Shown: positions 43,440-54,249, counted from the first letter of the stretch. The stretch: DNA of 64,000 nucleotides from Geothermobacter hydrogeniphilus (GCF_002898515.1 NZ_PPFX01000002.1:1-64000), one strand, 5' to 3'. A program made the numbers and translations. The notes: generated from the sequence alone by a model not told the origin.

Positions 43440-45311
43440 TCAATCACCCAGATAGCCGGGCCCGTCCACCTGCGGCAGGTCTTCGATATGGAAGTAGCTG
43501 CGGAACATCTCCCGCGCGATAGGCGCGGCGCTGGTCGAACCATGCCGGCCATGTTCAACCACCACCGCCACCGCGATCTGTGGGTTGTCCGCCGGCGCAT
43601 AGGCGACGAACAGGGCATGATCGCGAAAACGATACGGGGTCTTGTCCTTACCAGTCTGCAGCTCTTCCTCCTCGGTCGATTTCCGCCGCACCACCTGGGC
43701 GGTTCCAGTTTTGCCGGCGACCCTGATCCCGCTCAGTTTGCTGCGCCAACCTGTCCCGTGAGGTTCATTGACCACCGCCTCAAGCCCTTTACGAACAGCA
43801 GCCAGGTTTTTCGGTGACAGGGCGACGGCGCGGATCTGTTCCGGCTCCTGGACCAGGACGTCCTGGCCGGACATATCTTCGATACGTTTGAGGATCTGTG
43901 GGCGCATGACCTTGCCACCATTGGCCACTGCGGCCGTCATCACCGCCAGTTGCAGGGGAGTGGCAAGGTCATAGCCCTGCCCGATTGCGGCGATCACCGT
44001 CTCTCCATCGTACCAGCGTTCATTGAAACGGCGGTGTTTCCAGTCACGGGTCGGGATCAGGCCGCTTTTCTCTCCTTCAAGCAGCACCCCGGTAGGCCGG
44101 CCGAGCCCGAGAGCAAAGGCCATCTCGGACAACTTGTCGATGCCGAGGTCAAGGGCCACCCGGTAGAACCAGACATCGCAGGATTCACGCAGGGCCTTTT
44201 TAAGATTGGTCCGACCATGTCCGCCTTTTTTCCAGCAGCGGAACACCCGCCTTCCGAGCTCGATCGCCCCCTCGTCATCAACTGTCGTTCGCGGCGTGGC
44301 AACCCCCGCTTCAAGGGCCGCCAGCGCGGTGACGATTTTGAAAGTTGATCCGGGCGGATACTGCCCGCGCAGGGCCTTGTTCTGCAGGGGATGGCGGGGA
44401 TTATTAAGCAATGCTTTCCACTCTTGCGGAGAAATGCCGCGGGCAAACTGTTCGGGATCGAACGATGGACGACTGGCCATGGCGAGGATTTCACCGCTGG
44501 CGACATCCAGCGCAACAGCGGCCCCCGCCTGGTCACCGAAGGCCTTTTCCGTCGCCCGCTGCAGTTCCCGGTCAATGGTCAGATAGACCTTGTCACCGGG
44601 CACCGGTTCGCGGGTCCGCAGACTGCGCATCTCCTTGCCCCGCACATCCACCTCAAGCAACCGTTCGCCATCGGCGCCGCGCAGGTAGGGCTCCAGCTCC
44701 TTTTCCAGTCCGCTCTTGCCGATAAAATCTCCTGAACGATAACCGTCATCGGCCAGATCCTGCAGTTTATCCTCGGTAATTTCACCGATATAACCGAACA
44801 GGTGGGCCGCCAGATCACCGTTCGGATAAGCCCGCAGGGGATGGACTTCAACCAGCACGCCGGGCAGTTCGGGGGCATGCTCCTGGACAGTCTCCATCTT
44901 TTCCCGGCCGACATCATCGGCCAGCCGTACCGGGCGGTAAGGAGGGAGGCGGCGCCCGGCCTGCCAGCGTTTCAGCAACTCGGCCGCCGGAACCTGCAGC
45001 AACGCCGCCAACCGGCCCAGCAACTGCTCCGGATCGTCGACATCCTGGCGCATGACGGAGATATTGAAGGAAGGTCGGTTATCGATCAGCAATTCCCCGT
45101 TGCGATCATAGATCGGTCCGCGCGGAGCGGTCAGCGGCACATAGCGGATACGATTTTTTTCCGACAGTTCGCTGTAGCGCTGACCGCTGATGACCTGCAG
45201 GTACCAGAGCCGCATGATCAGCAGCAGAAAAACCAGCAGCGCCACCAGCGAAACCACCAGCAGCCGCCGGCTCTGCTGCGGGCCTTTATCCCAACCGCCG
45301 TTAAGTCCCAT
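43440..45311 (-). CDS. mrdA: PBP2, elongation-specific transpeptidase (MrdA)
   Basis: This 623-residue class B penicillin-binding protein has an N-terminal membrane anchor at about 17-38. A dimerisation/pedestal domain follows. The transpeptidase domain has the catalytic STFK tetrad at 322-325 (PPGSTFKI) and the KTGT box at 534-537 (AGKTGTAQV). It crosslinks peptidoglycan along the side wall with RodA. The start overlaps the mreD stop. The order mreB, mreC, mreD, mrdA, rodA is the conserved rod-shape operon. Confidence 0.94.
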   Translation of the reverse strand: MGLNGGWDKGPQQSRRLLVVSLVALLVFLLLIMRLWYLQVISGQRYSELSEKNRIRYVPLTAPRGPIYDRNGELLIDNRPSFNISVMRQDVDDPEQLLGRLAALLQVPAAELLKRWQAGRRLPPYRPVRLADDVGREKMETVQEHAPELPGVLVEVHPLRAYPNGDLAAHLFGYIGEITEDKLQDLADDGYRSGDFIGKSGLEKELEPYLRGADGERLLEVDVRGKEMRSLRTREPVPGDKVYLTIDRELQRATEKAFGDQAGAAVALDVASGEILAMASRPSFDPEQFARGISPQEWKALLNNPRHPLQNKALRGQYPPGSTFKIVTALAALEAGVATPRTTVDDEGAIELGRRVFRCWKKGGHGRTNLKKALRESCDVWFYRVALDLGIDKLSEMAFALGLGRPTGVLLEGEKSGLIPTRDWKHRRFNERWYDGETVIAAIGQGYDLATPLQLAVMTAAVANGGKVMRPQILKRIEDMSGQDVLVQEPEQIRAVALSPKNLAAVRKGLEAVVNEPHGTGWRSKLSGIRVAGKTGTAQVVRRKSTEEEELQTGKDKTPYRFRDHALFVAYAPADNPQIAVAVVVEHGRHGSTSAAPIAREMFRSYFHIEDLPQVDGPGYLGD

Positions 45312-45834
45312 GATGCCTGTCCAATCGGTTCAGACCGGGCAATTCGGCCATCGGCACCAGGCGCCGCTGAAGCCAGGGAGCAAGGCGCAGCAACAGCCAG
45401 GCGGAGACGAGATTGAGCAGCAGTTGCGGAGCAAGCTGACGAACAACTTCCCACCCGAGCAGCCCGGGATCGGCAAAGGAAGCGAAAAACAGCAGCAGGA
45501 CAGCGTCGACCAGGGTACCGCAGGCAACCATGAACAACAGCAGGGTCGCGTTTTCAGCATTGAAGCGTCCGACGAAAAAACGCACCAAGTCAAACACCAG
45601 CAGCAGAACCACCATGTGCAGTCCGGGGTTCGTCCCGGCGAGAGCATCGAGACCGGCGCCGAACAGCAGGACCAGCAGGCCGCCACCCAGCAGTGATTCG
45701 GTCAGGCCGACATAGACCACCAGCACCAGAATCAGGTCGGGCCGGGCCTGCCATCCGAACAGCCGGGGCCAGAGAACCGTCTGGATCAGGGCAAAAAAAC
45801 CGCCCAGCAACAGCAGCCCCAGAATCCGTTTCAT
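45301..45834 (-). CDS. mreD: MreD, rod-shape-determining membrane protein
   Basis: The 177-residue hydrophobic protein has five predicted membrane segments (MKRILGLLLLGGFFALIQTV ... LILVLVVYVGLTESLLGGGL). It is the fourth component between mreC and mrdA and belongs to the elongasome. Start overlaps mreC by four bases (ATGA) and its stop overlaps mrdA, so it is translationally coupled. Identity rests on topology, length and position as much as on sequence. Confidence 0.88.
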   Translation of the reverse strand: MKRILGLLLLGGFFALIQTVLWPRLFGWQARPDLILVLVVYVGLTESLLGGGLLVLLFGAGLDALAGTNPGLHMVVLLLVFDLVRFFVGRFNAENATLLLFMVACGTLVDAVLLLFFASFADPGLLGWEVVRQLAPQLLLNLVSAWLLLRLAPWLQRRLVPMAELPGLNRLDRHHGT

Positions 45835-46649
45835 GGTTTCTCCCTGAGCAGCACCAGCACTTCTTCAAGCCGCGAAAAATCGACGCTCGGCTCAACCTGC
45901 ACCATCTGAAAGAGTCCGTAATTGCCGCGCTCTGCTTCAATCACCCGGCCGACGCGCAAGCCCTTGGGAAAGATCCCCCCCATCCCGGAGGTCACGACCT
46001 GGTCACCGGCGGCAACCTTCTCACTGCGAAGCGCATAGTCAAGCATCAGCCGGTCTCCCCGCCCCCGGCAGACAGCACGACTGCGGGTCGGCTGAATCAA
46101 CACCGCCAACGCCGAAGAGGCGTCTGTCACCAGCAGGACCCGTGACTGGTAGGGGGCAACCTGGATGGTTCGCCCCACCACCCCTTCGGCGACCACCACC
46201 GGCAGTCCCTCCCGGACACCGTCGCGGGTACCCTTGTCAATCACCACGGTGCGGAACCAGCTCGACGCATCCTCGGCGATCACCTGGGCCGGCAGCATGT
46301 TGAAGTTGACGCTCTGCTTGAAATCAAGCAGTTTTCGCAACCGCTGGTTGGCCAGACGGGTTTCCTCAAGGGCATCGAGCCGGGCGCGCAACTGCCTGTT
46401 GGCAGTCCGCAGCTGATCATTTTCACGGGCCGTGGACACCAGCCAGAGATAGTGACCCCAGGCATCGGCCAGGGTTTCGATGGATTGATCCAGAAGCTGC
46501 TGAAAGGGAGCGGTCAACTGCAGCAGGCCGCGTTGAAAGAGACTGGTCCGGGGGCGATGACGCAACTGGTAGGAATAGAACATCAGGGCAGCGAGCAGCA
46601 GGCACCCGGCGAGCAGCAGGGTCCGATACTTTCGAAACAGCTCAAGCAT
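45831..46649 (-). CDS. mreC: MreC, rod-shape-determining periplasmic scaffold
   Basis: The 272-residue protein has one N-terminal membrane helix (about 10-28), a coiled coil at about 60-105 (ENDQLRTANRQLRARLDALE) and two periplasmic beta domains. Typical MreC phrases are AQVIAEDASSWFRTVVIDKG and VVTSGMGGIFPKGLRVGRV. It links MreB filaments to PBP2/RodA. 75 bases separate it from the mreB stop. Confidence 0.93.
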   Translation of the reverse strand: MLELFRKYRTLLLAGCLLLAALMFYSYQLRHRPRTSLFQRGLLQLTAPFQQLLDQSIETLADAWGHYLWLVSTARENDQLRTANRQLRARLDALEETRLANQRLRKLLDFKQSVNFNMLPAQVIAEDASSWFRTVVIDKGTRDGVREGLPVVVAEGVVGRTIQVAPYQSRVLLVTDASSALAVLIQPTRSRAVCRGRGDRLMLDYALRSEKVAAGDQVVTSGMGGIFPKGLRVGRVIEAERGNYGLFQMVQVEPSVDFSRLEEVLVLLREKP

Positions 46650-46724
46650 GTCTGCTTAATGCCCCGGTCAAGCTGGAAAGGGGCAGCGTCCGGCAGAACA
46701 CCGCCCCGGTTGTAAACGGCAGGG

Positions 46725-47891
<1,167 letters not shown>

Positions 47892-47965
47892 TTACCACCC
47901 TTATTGACTAACATGCCAGCCTGTTTTCAAACCCCGGCAAGACGCCACAAGGAGACCGTCCCATC

Positions 47966-49903
47966 ATGCTCGATATTGTCCGCGCCAAGCAGAAGTCGAT
48001 GTTCATCAAACTCGCCTTCGCCGTCATCATTCTCAGCTTTGTCATCGGCTATGCCATGCTCACTTCTCCCAAGGGCAACGGCGACCGGCCAAATGACCTG
48101 GCTGCCAGCGTCAACGGCAGCAAAATCAGCATGGAGGAATACCGGAGTGCCTATTCGAATATCTACAATCTCTATCAGAACATCTACCGTGACCAGTTCA
48201 CCCCGGCCCTGGAAAAACAGCTCAACCTGAAACGACAGGCCTTCCAGCAGCTTGTCGACCAGCGCCTGCTGGCCCAGGAAGGGGAAAAGCTCGGCATGGA
48301 GGTCAGCAAAAAGGAACTGGTCGACGCTATCGCCAAGATCCCGGCCTTCCAGGAAAACGGCGTCTTCAGCAAACAGCGCTACGTCGACGTCCTCTCCTAC
48401 CAGCGCCTGACCCCCGATGTTTTTGAAGAGATGCAACGCAACGACCTGCTGGTCAAAAAGGTCGGCGACTACCTGCGCGGTGAAGTCAGCGTCAGCGACG
48501 AGGAAATCGAAGCCGAGTTCCGCAAGCAGAATGAAAAGGTCAATCTGGCCTTCGTCCGCTTCGCTCCGGCCCTGTTTGAAGACAAGGTCAAAATCAAGGA
48601 GGAGGCGCTCAAGGAATTCTTCCAGCAGAATCAGGAGCAGTTCCGCATCCCGGAGAAGATCGCAATCCGCTACATCTTGTTTGATCCGGCATCCTATGTC
48701 GACCAGGTCAAGCTTGAGCAACAGGACATTGAAAAATATTACCGGCGCCACCTCGATCAGTTTGAAATCCCCGAACAGGTTCGCGCCAGCCATGTGCTGA
48801 TCCGGGTCGCTCGGGATGCTGACAACAAAGTACGGAAAAAGAAACGTGAACTGGCCGAAAAAATCCTGGCGGAAGCCAAAGCGGGCAAGGATTTCGCCAA
48901 ATTGGCTGCCAAATACTCGGATGACAAGGCCAGCGTCGCCAAGGGCGGCGACCTGGGCTATTTCACCCGCGGCACCATGGTGAAAAGCTTTGAAAATGCC
49001 GCCTTTGCCCTGAAACCGGGAGAACTGAGCGACATTGTCACCTCCCCCTTCGGCTTCCATATCATCAAGGGCTCCGGCTATATCGAAGCGGGCGTCAAAC
49101 CGCTGGAAGATGTCCTCGACGAGGTCAAGCAGGGCCTGCGCAAGGAACTCGCCCGTCAACTGGCCTACGAGAAGGCCATGGATGCCTACAACATCAATCG
49201 CAAGGCGGGAGACCTGGACGCCGCGGCCAAGAGCGCTGGTCTTGAAATCAGTGAGAGCGGTCTTTTTACCCGCGATGAGCCGGTCGGCACACTCGGCAAC
49301 CAGCCCGAACTGAACAGCGCGGCCTTTACTCTCCAGCAGGGCGCTCTTGCCCGACCGCTGAACCTGAAACAGGGCGTGATCCTGATGACCCTCAAGGAAC
49401 GGCAGGAAAGCCGTCTTCCTGAATTGGCCGAAGTGCGCAAGGCTGTTGAAAAAGCTTTCCGCAAAGACAAAAGCGTCGAGCTGGCCCAAGCTGCCGCCGA
49501 CAAGATGCTGGCAGGCCTGAAAACAGCCGCCGATCTCAATACTGCCGCCAAGAGCGCCAAACTCAAAGTCGAAGAAACCGGTGACTTTGCCCGCAGCTAC
49601 GGAGACTTTGTCCCCCGCATCGGCCAGAGCGCCGACCTCGCCAAGCAGGCGTTCACCCTGACCGAAGAGAAGCCGGTTGCCGATCAGACTTTTGAAATCA
49701 ACGGCAAGTTCATCGTGGCGGTGCTGAAGAAGCACTCAACAGCCGACATGGCACAACTCGATGACGCTAAACGTGAAGAGCTGCGCACCAGCCTGACCAA
49801 GAAAAAGCAGGATGAAGTCTACCGTGCCAAGCTTGACGAACTGAAAAAGAAAGCCCAGATCGAAATCAGCCCGGCGCTGGCCAGCCTGATGAACGAAGGA
49901 TGA
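47966..49903 (+). CDS. PpiD-like membrane-anchored SurA-type peptidyl-prolyl isomerase
   Basis: This 645-residue protein has a single N-terminal membrane anchor (about 12-32, KLAFAVIILSFVIGYAML). A SurA_N-like chaperone region spans about 45-250. A parvulin (rotamase) domain lies at about 267-365, with ASHVLIRV, GGDLGYFTRGTMVKSFENAA and GFHIIKGSGY landmarks. A second, degenerate module occupies the C-terminal third. It assists folding of exported proteins at the periplasmic face of the inner membrane. AAGGAG lies before the ATG. A small hairpin at about 49922-49960 follows the stop. Confidence 0.88.
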   Translation: MLDIVRAKQKSMFIKLAFAVIILSFVIGYAMLTSPKGNGDRPNDLAASVNGSKISMEEYRSAYSNIYNLYQNIYRDQFTPALEKQLNLKRQAFQQLVDQRLLAQEGEKLGMEVSKKELVDAIAKIPAFQENGVFSKQRYVDVLSYQRLTPDVFEEMQRNDLLVKKVGDYLRGEVSVSDEEIEAEFRKQNEKVNLAFVRFAPALFEDKVKIKEEALKEFFQQNQEQFRIPEKIAIRYILFDPASYVDQVKLEQQDIEKYYRRHLDQFEIPEQVRASHVLIRVARDADNKVRKKKRELAEKILAEAKAGKDFAKLAAKYSDDKASVAKGGDLGYFTRGTMVKSFENAAFALKPGELSDIVTSPFGFHIIKGSGYIEAGVKPLEDVLDEVKQGLRKELARQLAYEKAMDAYNINRKAGDLDAAAKSAGLEISESGLFTRDEPVGTLGNQPELNSAAFTLQQGALARPLNLKQGVILMTLKERQESRLPELAEVRKAVEKAFRKDKSVELAQAAADKMLAGLKTAADLNTAAKSAKLKVEETGDFARSYGDFVPRIGQSADLAKQAFTLTEEKPVADQTFEINGKFIVAVLKKHSTADMAQLDDAKREELRTSLTKKKQDEVYRAKLDELKKKAQIEISPALASLMNEG

Positions 49904-49921
49904 TGGCGTCGCAAAAACTCA

Positions 49922-49966
49922 CCAGCAGCTGCGTTGCCGCGCTTGCTGCTGATGCTTTTTGCTTAG
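49922..49966 (+). terminator. Possible terminator after the PpiD-like gene
   Basis: CAGCAGC and GCTGCTG flank an internal GCG-rich loop, followed shortly by CTTTTTGC. It may instead be a relic of a dispersed palindrome. Confidence 0.4.
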
Positions 49967-50011
49967 CCAACTCCTCTTTTTCTTTCCCGCGAAAGCATCA
50001 AGGATAGAACT

Positions 50012-50902
50012 ATGCCCAAGATTCTGCTGCAGAGCGACTGTCCGACTCTCAAACTTGCCAGCCGCGGCAAGGTGCGCGATATCTATGACCTCGGCGAGCA
50101 CCTGTTGATCGTCACCTCCGACCGCATCAGCGCCTTTGACGTGATCATGGACCAGGGTATTCCCGACAAGGGGATCGTCCTGACCCAGATCTCCAAATTC
50201 TGGTTCGAGCAGATGAAGGATCTGGTGCCGAACCATATCGTCGCCACGGAAGTCGACGAGTTTCCGGCCTCTGCCCGGGCCTATCGGGAGCAGCTCGAAG
50301 GACGCAGCATGCTGGTCAAAAAGGCCGCGCCGTTGCCGATCGAATGCATTGTGCGCGGCTACGTCTCCGGATCCGGCTGGAAAGACTACCAGGCCCATGG
50401 CGCGATCTGCGGCATCAAGCTGCCCGCCGGTCTCAGGCAGAGTGACCAGCTCCCCGAACCGATCTTCACGCCATCGACCAAGGCTGACCTCGGAGCACAC
50501 GACGAGAATATCGACTTCGCCCGCGCCGAACAGCTCTGCGGCGCCGAAGTGGCGGCGCAGGTACGCGACCTGACGATCGCCATCTATCAGCGCGCCCGAC
50601 AGTTCGCCGATACCAAGGGACTGATCATCGCCGACACCAAGTTCGAATTCGGCCTGATCGACGGTCAGCTGATCTGGATCGACGAAGCCCTCACCCCCGA
50701 TTCTTCCCGGTTCTGGCCCAAAGATCTCTACCGGCCCGGCGGGCCGCAGCCGAGCTTCGACAAGCAGTTCCTGCGCGACTATCTCGAAACCCTCGACTGG
50801 GGCAAGGCCGCCCCGCCGCCGCAGCTGCCGGACGAAATCGTCGAGAAAACGGCGGACAAGTACCGTGAAGCCCTGCAGCGCCTGACCGGAATCAGCCTCT
50901 AA
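50012..50902 (+). CDS. purC: SAICAR synthase
   Basis: The 296-residue phosphoribosylaminoimidazole-succinocarboxamide synthase shows the signatures [19 protein letters not shown] at the N-terminus, [20 protein letters not shown] in the middle and [12 protein letters not shown] near residue 208. It catalyses the ATP-dependent condensation of CAIR with aspartate in purine biosynthesis. The length (about 296) fits the longer PurC subgroup. The next gene begins one base after its stop. Confidence 0.95.
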   Translation: MPKILLQSDCPTLKLASRGKVRDIYDLGEHLLIVTSDRISAFDVIMDQGIPDKGIVLTQISKFWFEQMKDLVPNHIVATEVDEFPASARAYREQLEGRSMLVKKAAPLPIECIVRGYVSGSGWKDYQAHGAICGIKLPAGLRQSDQLPEPIFTPSTKADLGAHDENIDFARAEQLCGAEVAAQVRDLTIAIYQRARQFADTKGLIIADTKFEFGLIDGQLIWIDEALTPDSSRFWPKDLYRPGGPQPSFDKQFLRDYLETLDWGKAAPPPQLPDEIVEKTADKYREALQRLTGISL

Positions 50903-50903
50903 G

Positions 50904-51605
50904 GTGTCGCGGAGAAGACGCCAGAAAGCCGCGTTCCGGCTGATCGTCCTCCTGCTGGTCACCATCCTTGGCGGTTGCGTCGTCATCGGCCCGCAGCCGG
51001 ACGGTGAACTCGGCCGCCGCCAGCGGCAGCAAGCCGAACAGCTGATCAAGGGGCATGATTACCAGGCGGCGGCGAAGAAACTGGCCCTGGCTACGATCAA
51101 CCTGCCGAACGACAACGAAACCTTCCTGCGCTACGGCGAGGTCCTTGAGGCGCTCGGCAGACAGGCAGAAGCGGCCGAAGTCTACCACCGGGCACTGAAG
51201 AACGACGGCGACCGGAAGAACCAGTTGCGCTATCGCCTGGCGCTGCTGCAGACCCTGCAGCTCGACCAGCTGCCCGAGGCGGTCGCTCTGCAGCGGCAAC
51301 TGCCGCCGGAAACATTTCAGGCCGGGGATCTTCAGGCCGTCATCCTGTTGCAGCAGGGCCGACCGCGCCAGGCCCTGATCCTCCTCGCCGACCTGGCCAA
51401 AAAGGTTCGCGCCGAGGATCAGGCGGCACATATCGCCTACCACGCCGCCCTCGCCTACCGTTCCCTGAAGGATGACAACAACACTTACAGCAGCCTCTAC
51501 CAGGCGATCAACCGCGCCGAGAACCTGGGACTGATTCAGCAGATCCAACGCTTCTGGAACCATCCGCAACCGGCGGGAAGATCGACCGGCCATCCCGGCA
51601 AATGA
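50904..51605 (+). CDS. TPR-like lipoprotein
   Basis: The 233-residue lipoprotein has lipobox LGGC (Cys25). The mature part is helical with TPR-like pairs, the clearest being NDNETFLRYGEVLEALGRQA then EAAEVYHRALKNDG. The start is GTG, one base after purC, so it is presumably co-transcribed. The 3' end lies within the left arm of a terminator. It is likely anchored in the inner leaflet of the outer membrane; its partner is unknown. Confidence 0.78.
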   Translation: MSRRRRQKAAFRLIVLLLVTILGGCVVIGPQPDGELGRRQRQQAEQLIKGHDYQAAAKKLALATINLPNDNETFLRYGEVLEALGRQAEAAEVYHRALKNDGDRKNQLRYRLALLQTLQLDQLPEAVALQRQLPPETFQAGDLQAVILLQQGRPRQALILLADLAKKVRAEDQAAHIAYHAALAYRSLKDDNNTYSSLYQAINRAENLGLIQQIQRFWNHPQPAGRSTGHPGK

Positions 51606-51632
51606 GACGCAGCCGGGATGGCGCGTTTTTTT
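51589..51632 (+). terminator. Intrinsic terminator overlapping the end of the TPR lipoprotein gene
   Basis: GCCATCCCGGC (51589-51599) pairs perfectly with GCCGGGATGGC (51612-51622), then GCG and seven T. The stop codon (51603-51605) lies in the loop. Confidence 0.92.
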
Positions 51633-51653
51633 AGCACAACCGGAAAAAAAGCG

Positions 51654-51682
51654 TTGACACCCCAAAACGGCTTTGTTATAAA
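51654..51682 (+). promoter_or_regulatory. Sigma-70 promoter of tRNA-Ala
   Basis: TTGACA (51654-51659), 17-base spacer, TATAAA (51677-51682). The start site would be about seven bases before the mature tRNA. Confidence 0.85.
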
Positions 51683-51696
51683 CAGCTTCGCTTTGA

Positions 51697-51772
<76 letters not shown>

Positions 51773-51780
51773 AGAAAAAC

Positions 51781-51819
51781 AAGAGGTTAACTCGCGAGGG
51801 TTAACCTCTTTTTCTTTTT
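51781..51819 (+). terminator. Intrinsic terminator after tRNA-Ala
   Basis: AAGAGGTTAAC and GTTAACCTCTT form an 11-bp stem, then TTTCTTTTT. Confidence 0.92.
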
Positions 51820-51833
51820 GCATCGGTGAGTTC

Positions 51834-53192
51834 ATGCCGGCCATCAGCCTGACCCTTCCCCTGTCCCGTTTCGATCCTCTTGCGGTCCAGCTGCGCCTCG
51901 CCGCGAACGGTCCCGGCTTTCTGGAAAGCGCCAACCTCGCTGACCGGACCGGCCGCTACAGCATCGTGCCGCTGCGGATCCGCGAAACCTGGCAGTTGGA
52001 CCGGCGGGGGCGCCTGGTCTGGCAAAAGGACGGGAACCAGCAGCTCCGGGCGGGGGATTGCTGGCAGCTGCTGCAGCAGCGCCTGAAGCGGGACAGCTGC
52101 ACCGGCGGCGGGTTGTTTCCGGGCGGTTTTTTCGGCCTCTTCGGCTATGACCTGGCCGGCAGCATCGAGCATCTTCCCCGACAGGCCAGACGCGACCTGC
52201 CGATTCCCGAGCTCTGGCTCTGCTGGGTCGACCTGACCGCCGTCTACGACCACCGGGATCACCTCCTGACCCTGGCCGGCCTCGACGACAGCGTTGACCT
52301 CGCCGCCTGGGCCGAACGGGTCATCGACGCCTGCCGGGAAAAACTGCCTGTGGCAGAGGTCAGCCTGCGGCAGCCTTCGCGACCGGTCCTGAGTGAAACT
52401 GACTTCAGGACCATGGTCGATCACGCCAAGGATTACATCCGCGCCGGCGACATCTACCAGGCCAACCTCTCCTGCCGTTTCGACGCCCGCCTGCAGGGAC
52501 CTTCCTGGGCCCTTTATCAACACCTGCGAAAGGTCAACCCGGCCCCCTTCGCCTGCCTGCTGCGTACTCCCGGAGTTGAGCTGATTTCCGCCTCGCCGGA
52601 ACGACTGGTCAGCCTGCGTGACGGGATCGCCGAAACCCGGCCGATCGCCGGCACCCGGCCGCGCGGCTACACCCCGCCCGAGGACCACTCCCTCGGCGAG
52701 GAACTGCTGGCCCACCCCAAGGAGCGCGCCGAACATATCATGCTGCTCGACCTCGAGCGCAACGATCTCGGCAAGGTCTGCCGTGTCGGCAGCGTCGAGG
52801 TCGACGAACTGATGGTGCTGGAGCGCTACTCCCATGTCACCCACATCGTTTCCAATGTCCGCGGTGAGCTGCGGCCGGAATGCGGGCCGTTCGAGCTGGT
52901 ACGGGCGATGTTCCCCGGCGGCACCATTACCGGGGTACCGAAAAAGCGCTGCATGGAAATCATCGACGAACTCGAACCGACCGGACGCGGCAGCTACACC
53001 GGCAGCGTCGGCTACCTCTCGGCCAACGGCAATCTCGACCTGAATATCCTGATCCGCGGCTTCCAGCGCTGCGGCGATCACCTCAGCTACCAGGTCGGCG
53101 CCGGCATCGTCGCCGACTCGGACCCGCAGCGCGAATGGCAGGAGTGCCTGGCCAAGGGCGCCGCCATGGCCCAGACCCTGGAGGGACTGTGA
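51834..53192 (+). CDS. pabB: Aminodeoxychorismate synthase component I (PabB-like)
   Basis: This 452-residue chorismate-using enzyme of the TrpE/PabB family has the catalytic C-terminal domain at about 190-450. Landmarks are IRAGDIYQANLSCRF, ETRPIAGTRPRG (about 266-277), HIMLLDLERNDLGKV and GTITGVPKKRCMEIIDELEP. The motif reads PIAGT; characterised PabB enzymes often have PIKGT, while TrpE has PIAGT, so sequence alone is ambiguous. The directly coupled gene encodes a PabC-like lyase, which supports PabB in folate synthesis. No glutamine amidotransferase partner is in the window. Confidence 0.87.
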   Translation: MPAISLTLPLSRFDPLAVQLRLAANGPGFLESANLADRTGRYSIVPLRIRETWQLDRRGRLVWQKDGNQQLRAGDCWQLLQQRLKRDSCTGGGLFPGGFFGLFGYDLAGSIEHLPRQARRDLPIPELWLCWVDLTAVYDHRDHLLTLAGLDDSVDLAAWAERVIDACREKLPVAEVSLRQPSRPVLSETDFRTMVDHAKDYIRAGDIYQANLSCRFDARLQGPSWALYQHLRKVNPAPFACLLRTPGVELISASPERLVSLRDGIAETRPIAGTRPRGYTPPEDHSLGEELLAHPKERAEHIMLLDLERNDLGKVCRVGSVEVDELMVLERYSHVTHIVSNVRGELRPECGPFELVRAMFPGGTITGVPKKRCMEIIDELEPTGRGSYTGSVGYLSANGNLDLNILIRGFQRCGDHLSYQVGAGIVADSDPQREWQECLAKGAAMAQTLEGL

Positions 53193-54007
53193 GGATCATC
53201 ATCCGCGATGGCGAACCGGTGACCGGCAGCAATCTGCAGGTGGACGTCGAGGACAGCGGTTTTCTGTACGGTGATTCCCTGTTCGAAACCCTGCGTGCCG
53301 AACAGGGGGAACTGATCTGGGTCGGGCAGCACCTGGAACGGATCGAGACCGCCTGTCGGCTGAGTGGAATTCCCTTTGACCGGCAACTGGCACAGCGGGG
53401 ACTGGATGAGGTCTGCCGCCGCAGTGGCAAAACAACGGCGCGGGTCCGGCTGACCGTCAGTCGCGTCGGGGCGGACGGCAGACCACGGCAACTGGTCACC
53501 GCCTGTCCCTATCAACCCCCGGCGACAGAGAGCTACCGTAACGGCGTGGACTGCATCTACGCCGCCAATCGCCGGGTCAACGCCGTTTCCCACCTGCCGC
53601 AGATGAAGCGCGGCAATTACGCGGACTGCCTTTACGCCTCCCGCCAGGCACGCGCCGCCGGTGCCTTCGAAGCCCTGTTCCTCGAACCGGACGGGATGCT
53701 GCTGGAAGGGGCGATCAGCAACCTGTTTCTGCTCGTCGACGGGGTCCTGCTCACCCCTCCGGCCGGAGACCTGGTGCTGCCCGGCACCGCCCGCGCCGAG
53801 ATCCTCAAAGCGGCAAAGAAGATCGGCCTGCCGGTCAGGGAGCAGCCGCTGCACCGGAAACGGCTCGACAGCGCCGCCGAGGTCATGCTCAGCAACAGCC
53901 TGTTCGGCCTGATTCCGGTCCGCAGCATCGCCGGGCACAACCTCCCTCGCGGCCCCATCGCAGCGACCCTGCGCAAACAGCTCGGCTTCCCTTTCGATTC
54001 GACTTGA
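53189..54007 (+). CDS. pabC: Aminodeoxychorismate lyase (PabC-like), class IV aminotransferase fold
   Basis: The 272-residue PLP enzyme has the PLP-binding Lys in HLPQMKRGNYADCLYA (about residue 140). The EALFLEPDGMLLEGAISNLF segment carries the class IV signature E-G-x-x-x-N. It converts 4-amino-4-deoxychorismate to p-aminobenzoate and pyruvate in folate synthesis. The start is GTG, with four bases overlapping the pabB stop (GTGA). The tRNA-Leu promoter overlaps its 3' end. Confidence 0.88.
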   Translation: MRIIIRDGEPVTGSNLQVDVEDSGFLYGDSLFETLRAEQGELIWVGQHLERIETACRLSGIPFDRQLAQRGLDEVCRRSGKTTARVRLTVSRVGADGRPRQLVTACPYQPPATESYRNGVDCIYAANRRVNAVSHLPQMKRGNYADCLYASRQARAAGAFEALFLEPDGMLLEGAISNLFLLVDGVLLTPPAGDLVLPGTARAEILKAAKKIGLPVREQPLHRKRLDSAAEVMLSNSLFGLIPVRSIAGHNLPRGPIAATLRKQLGFPFDST

Positions 54008-54032
54008 CCACTCGGGTTCGGGTGATTATAAT
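54004..54032 (+). promoter_or_regulatory. Sigma-70 promoter of tRNA-Leu
   Basis: TTGACC (54004-54009), 17-base spacer, TATAAT (54027-54032). The -35 box contains the stop codon of pabC. Confidence 0.85.
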
Positions 54033-54044
54033 TTCGACGCTTTT

Positions 54045-54130
54045 GCCGAAGTGGTGGAATTGGTAGACACGTCGGTCTCAAAAACCGATGGGCTTTGCCC
54101 GTGCCGGTTCGATTCCGGCCTTCGGTACCA
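54045..54130 (+). tRNA. tRNA-Leu (anticodon CAA)
   Basis: 86 bases, class II with a long variable arm (GATGGGCTTTGCCCGT). Acceptor GCCGAAG pairs with CTTCGGT. Stem TCGGT/ACCGA encloses loop CTCAAAA, giving anticodon CAA. CCA is encoded. Confidence 0.96.
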
Positions 54131-54137
54131 TAAGAAA

Positions 54138-54174
54138 AACAGGGGACCATGCGAATGCGTGGTCCCCTGTTTCT
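54138..54174 (+). terminator. Intrinsic terminator after tRNA-Leu
   Basis: ACAGGGGACCATGC and GCGTGGTCCCCTGT form a long stem around GAAT, then TTCTGT. Confidence 0.88.
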
Positions 54175-54249
54175 GTATTAACCCTTCGCCGGCGCGAGCC
54201 TGCGTCATCTTTACCAGAGCCATCGACTCGCCTGGATTCACCCGTTCCT

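Noticed and set aside
47927-49735. 602-codon open frame antisense to the PpiD-like gene
   Set aside because: Shadow of a clear SurA/parvulin protein; no ribosome-binding site.
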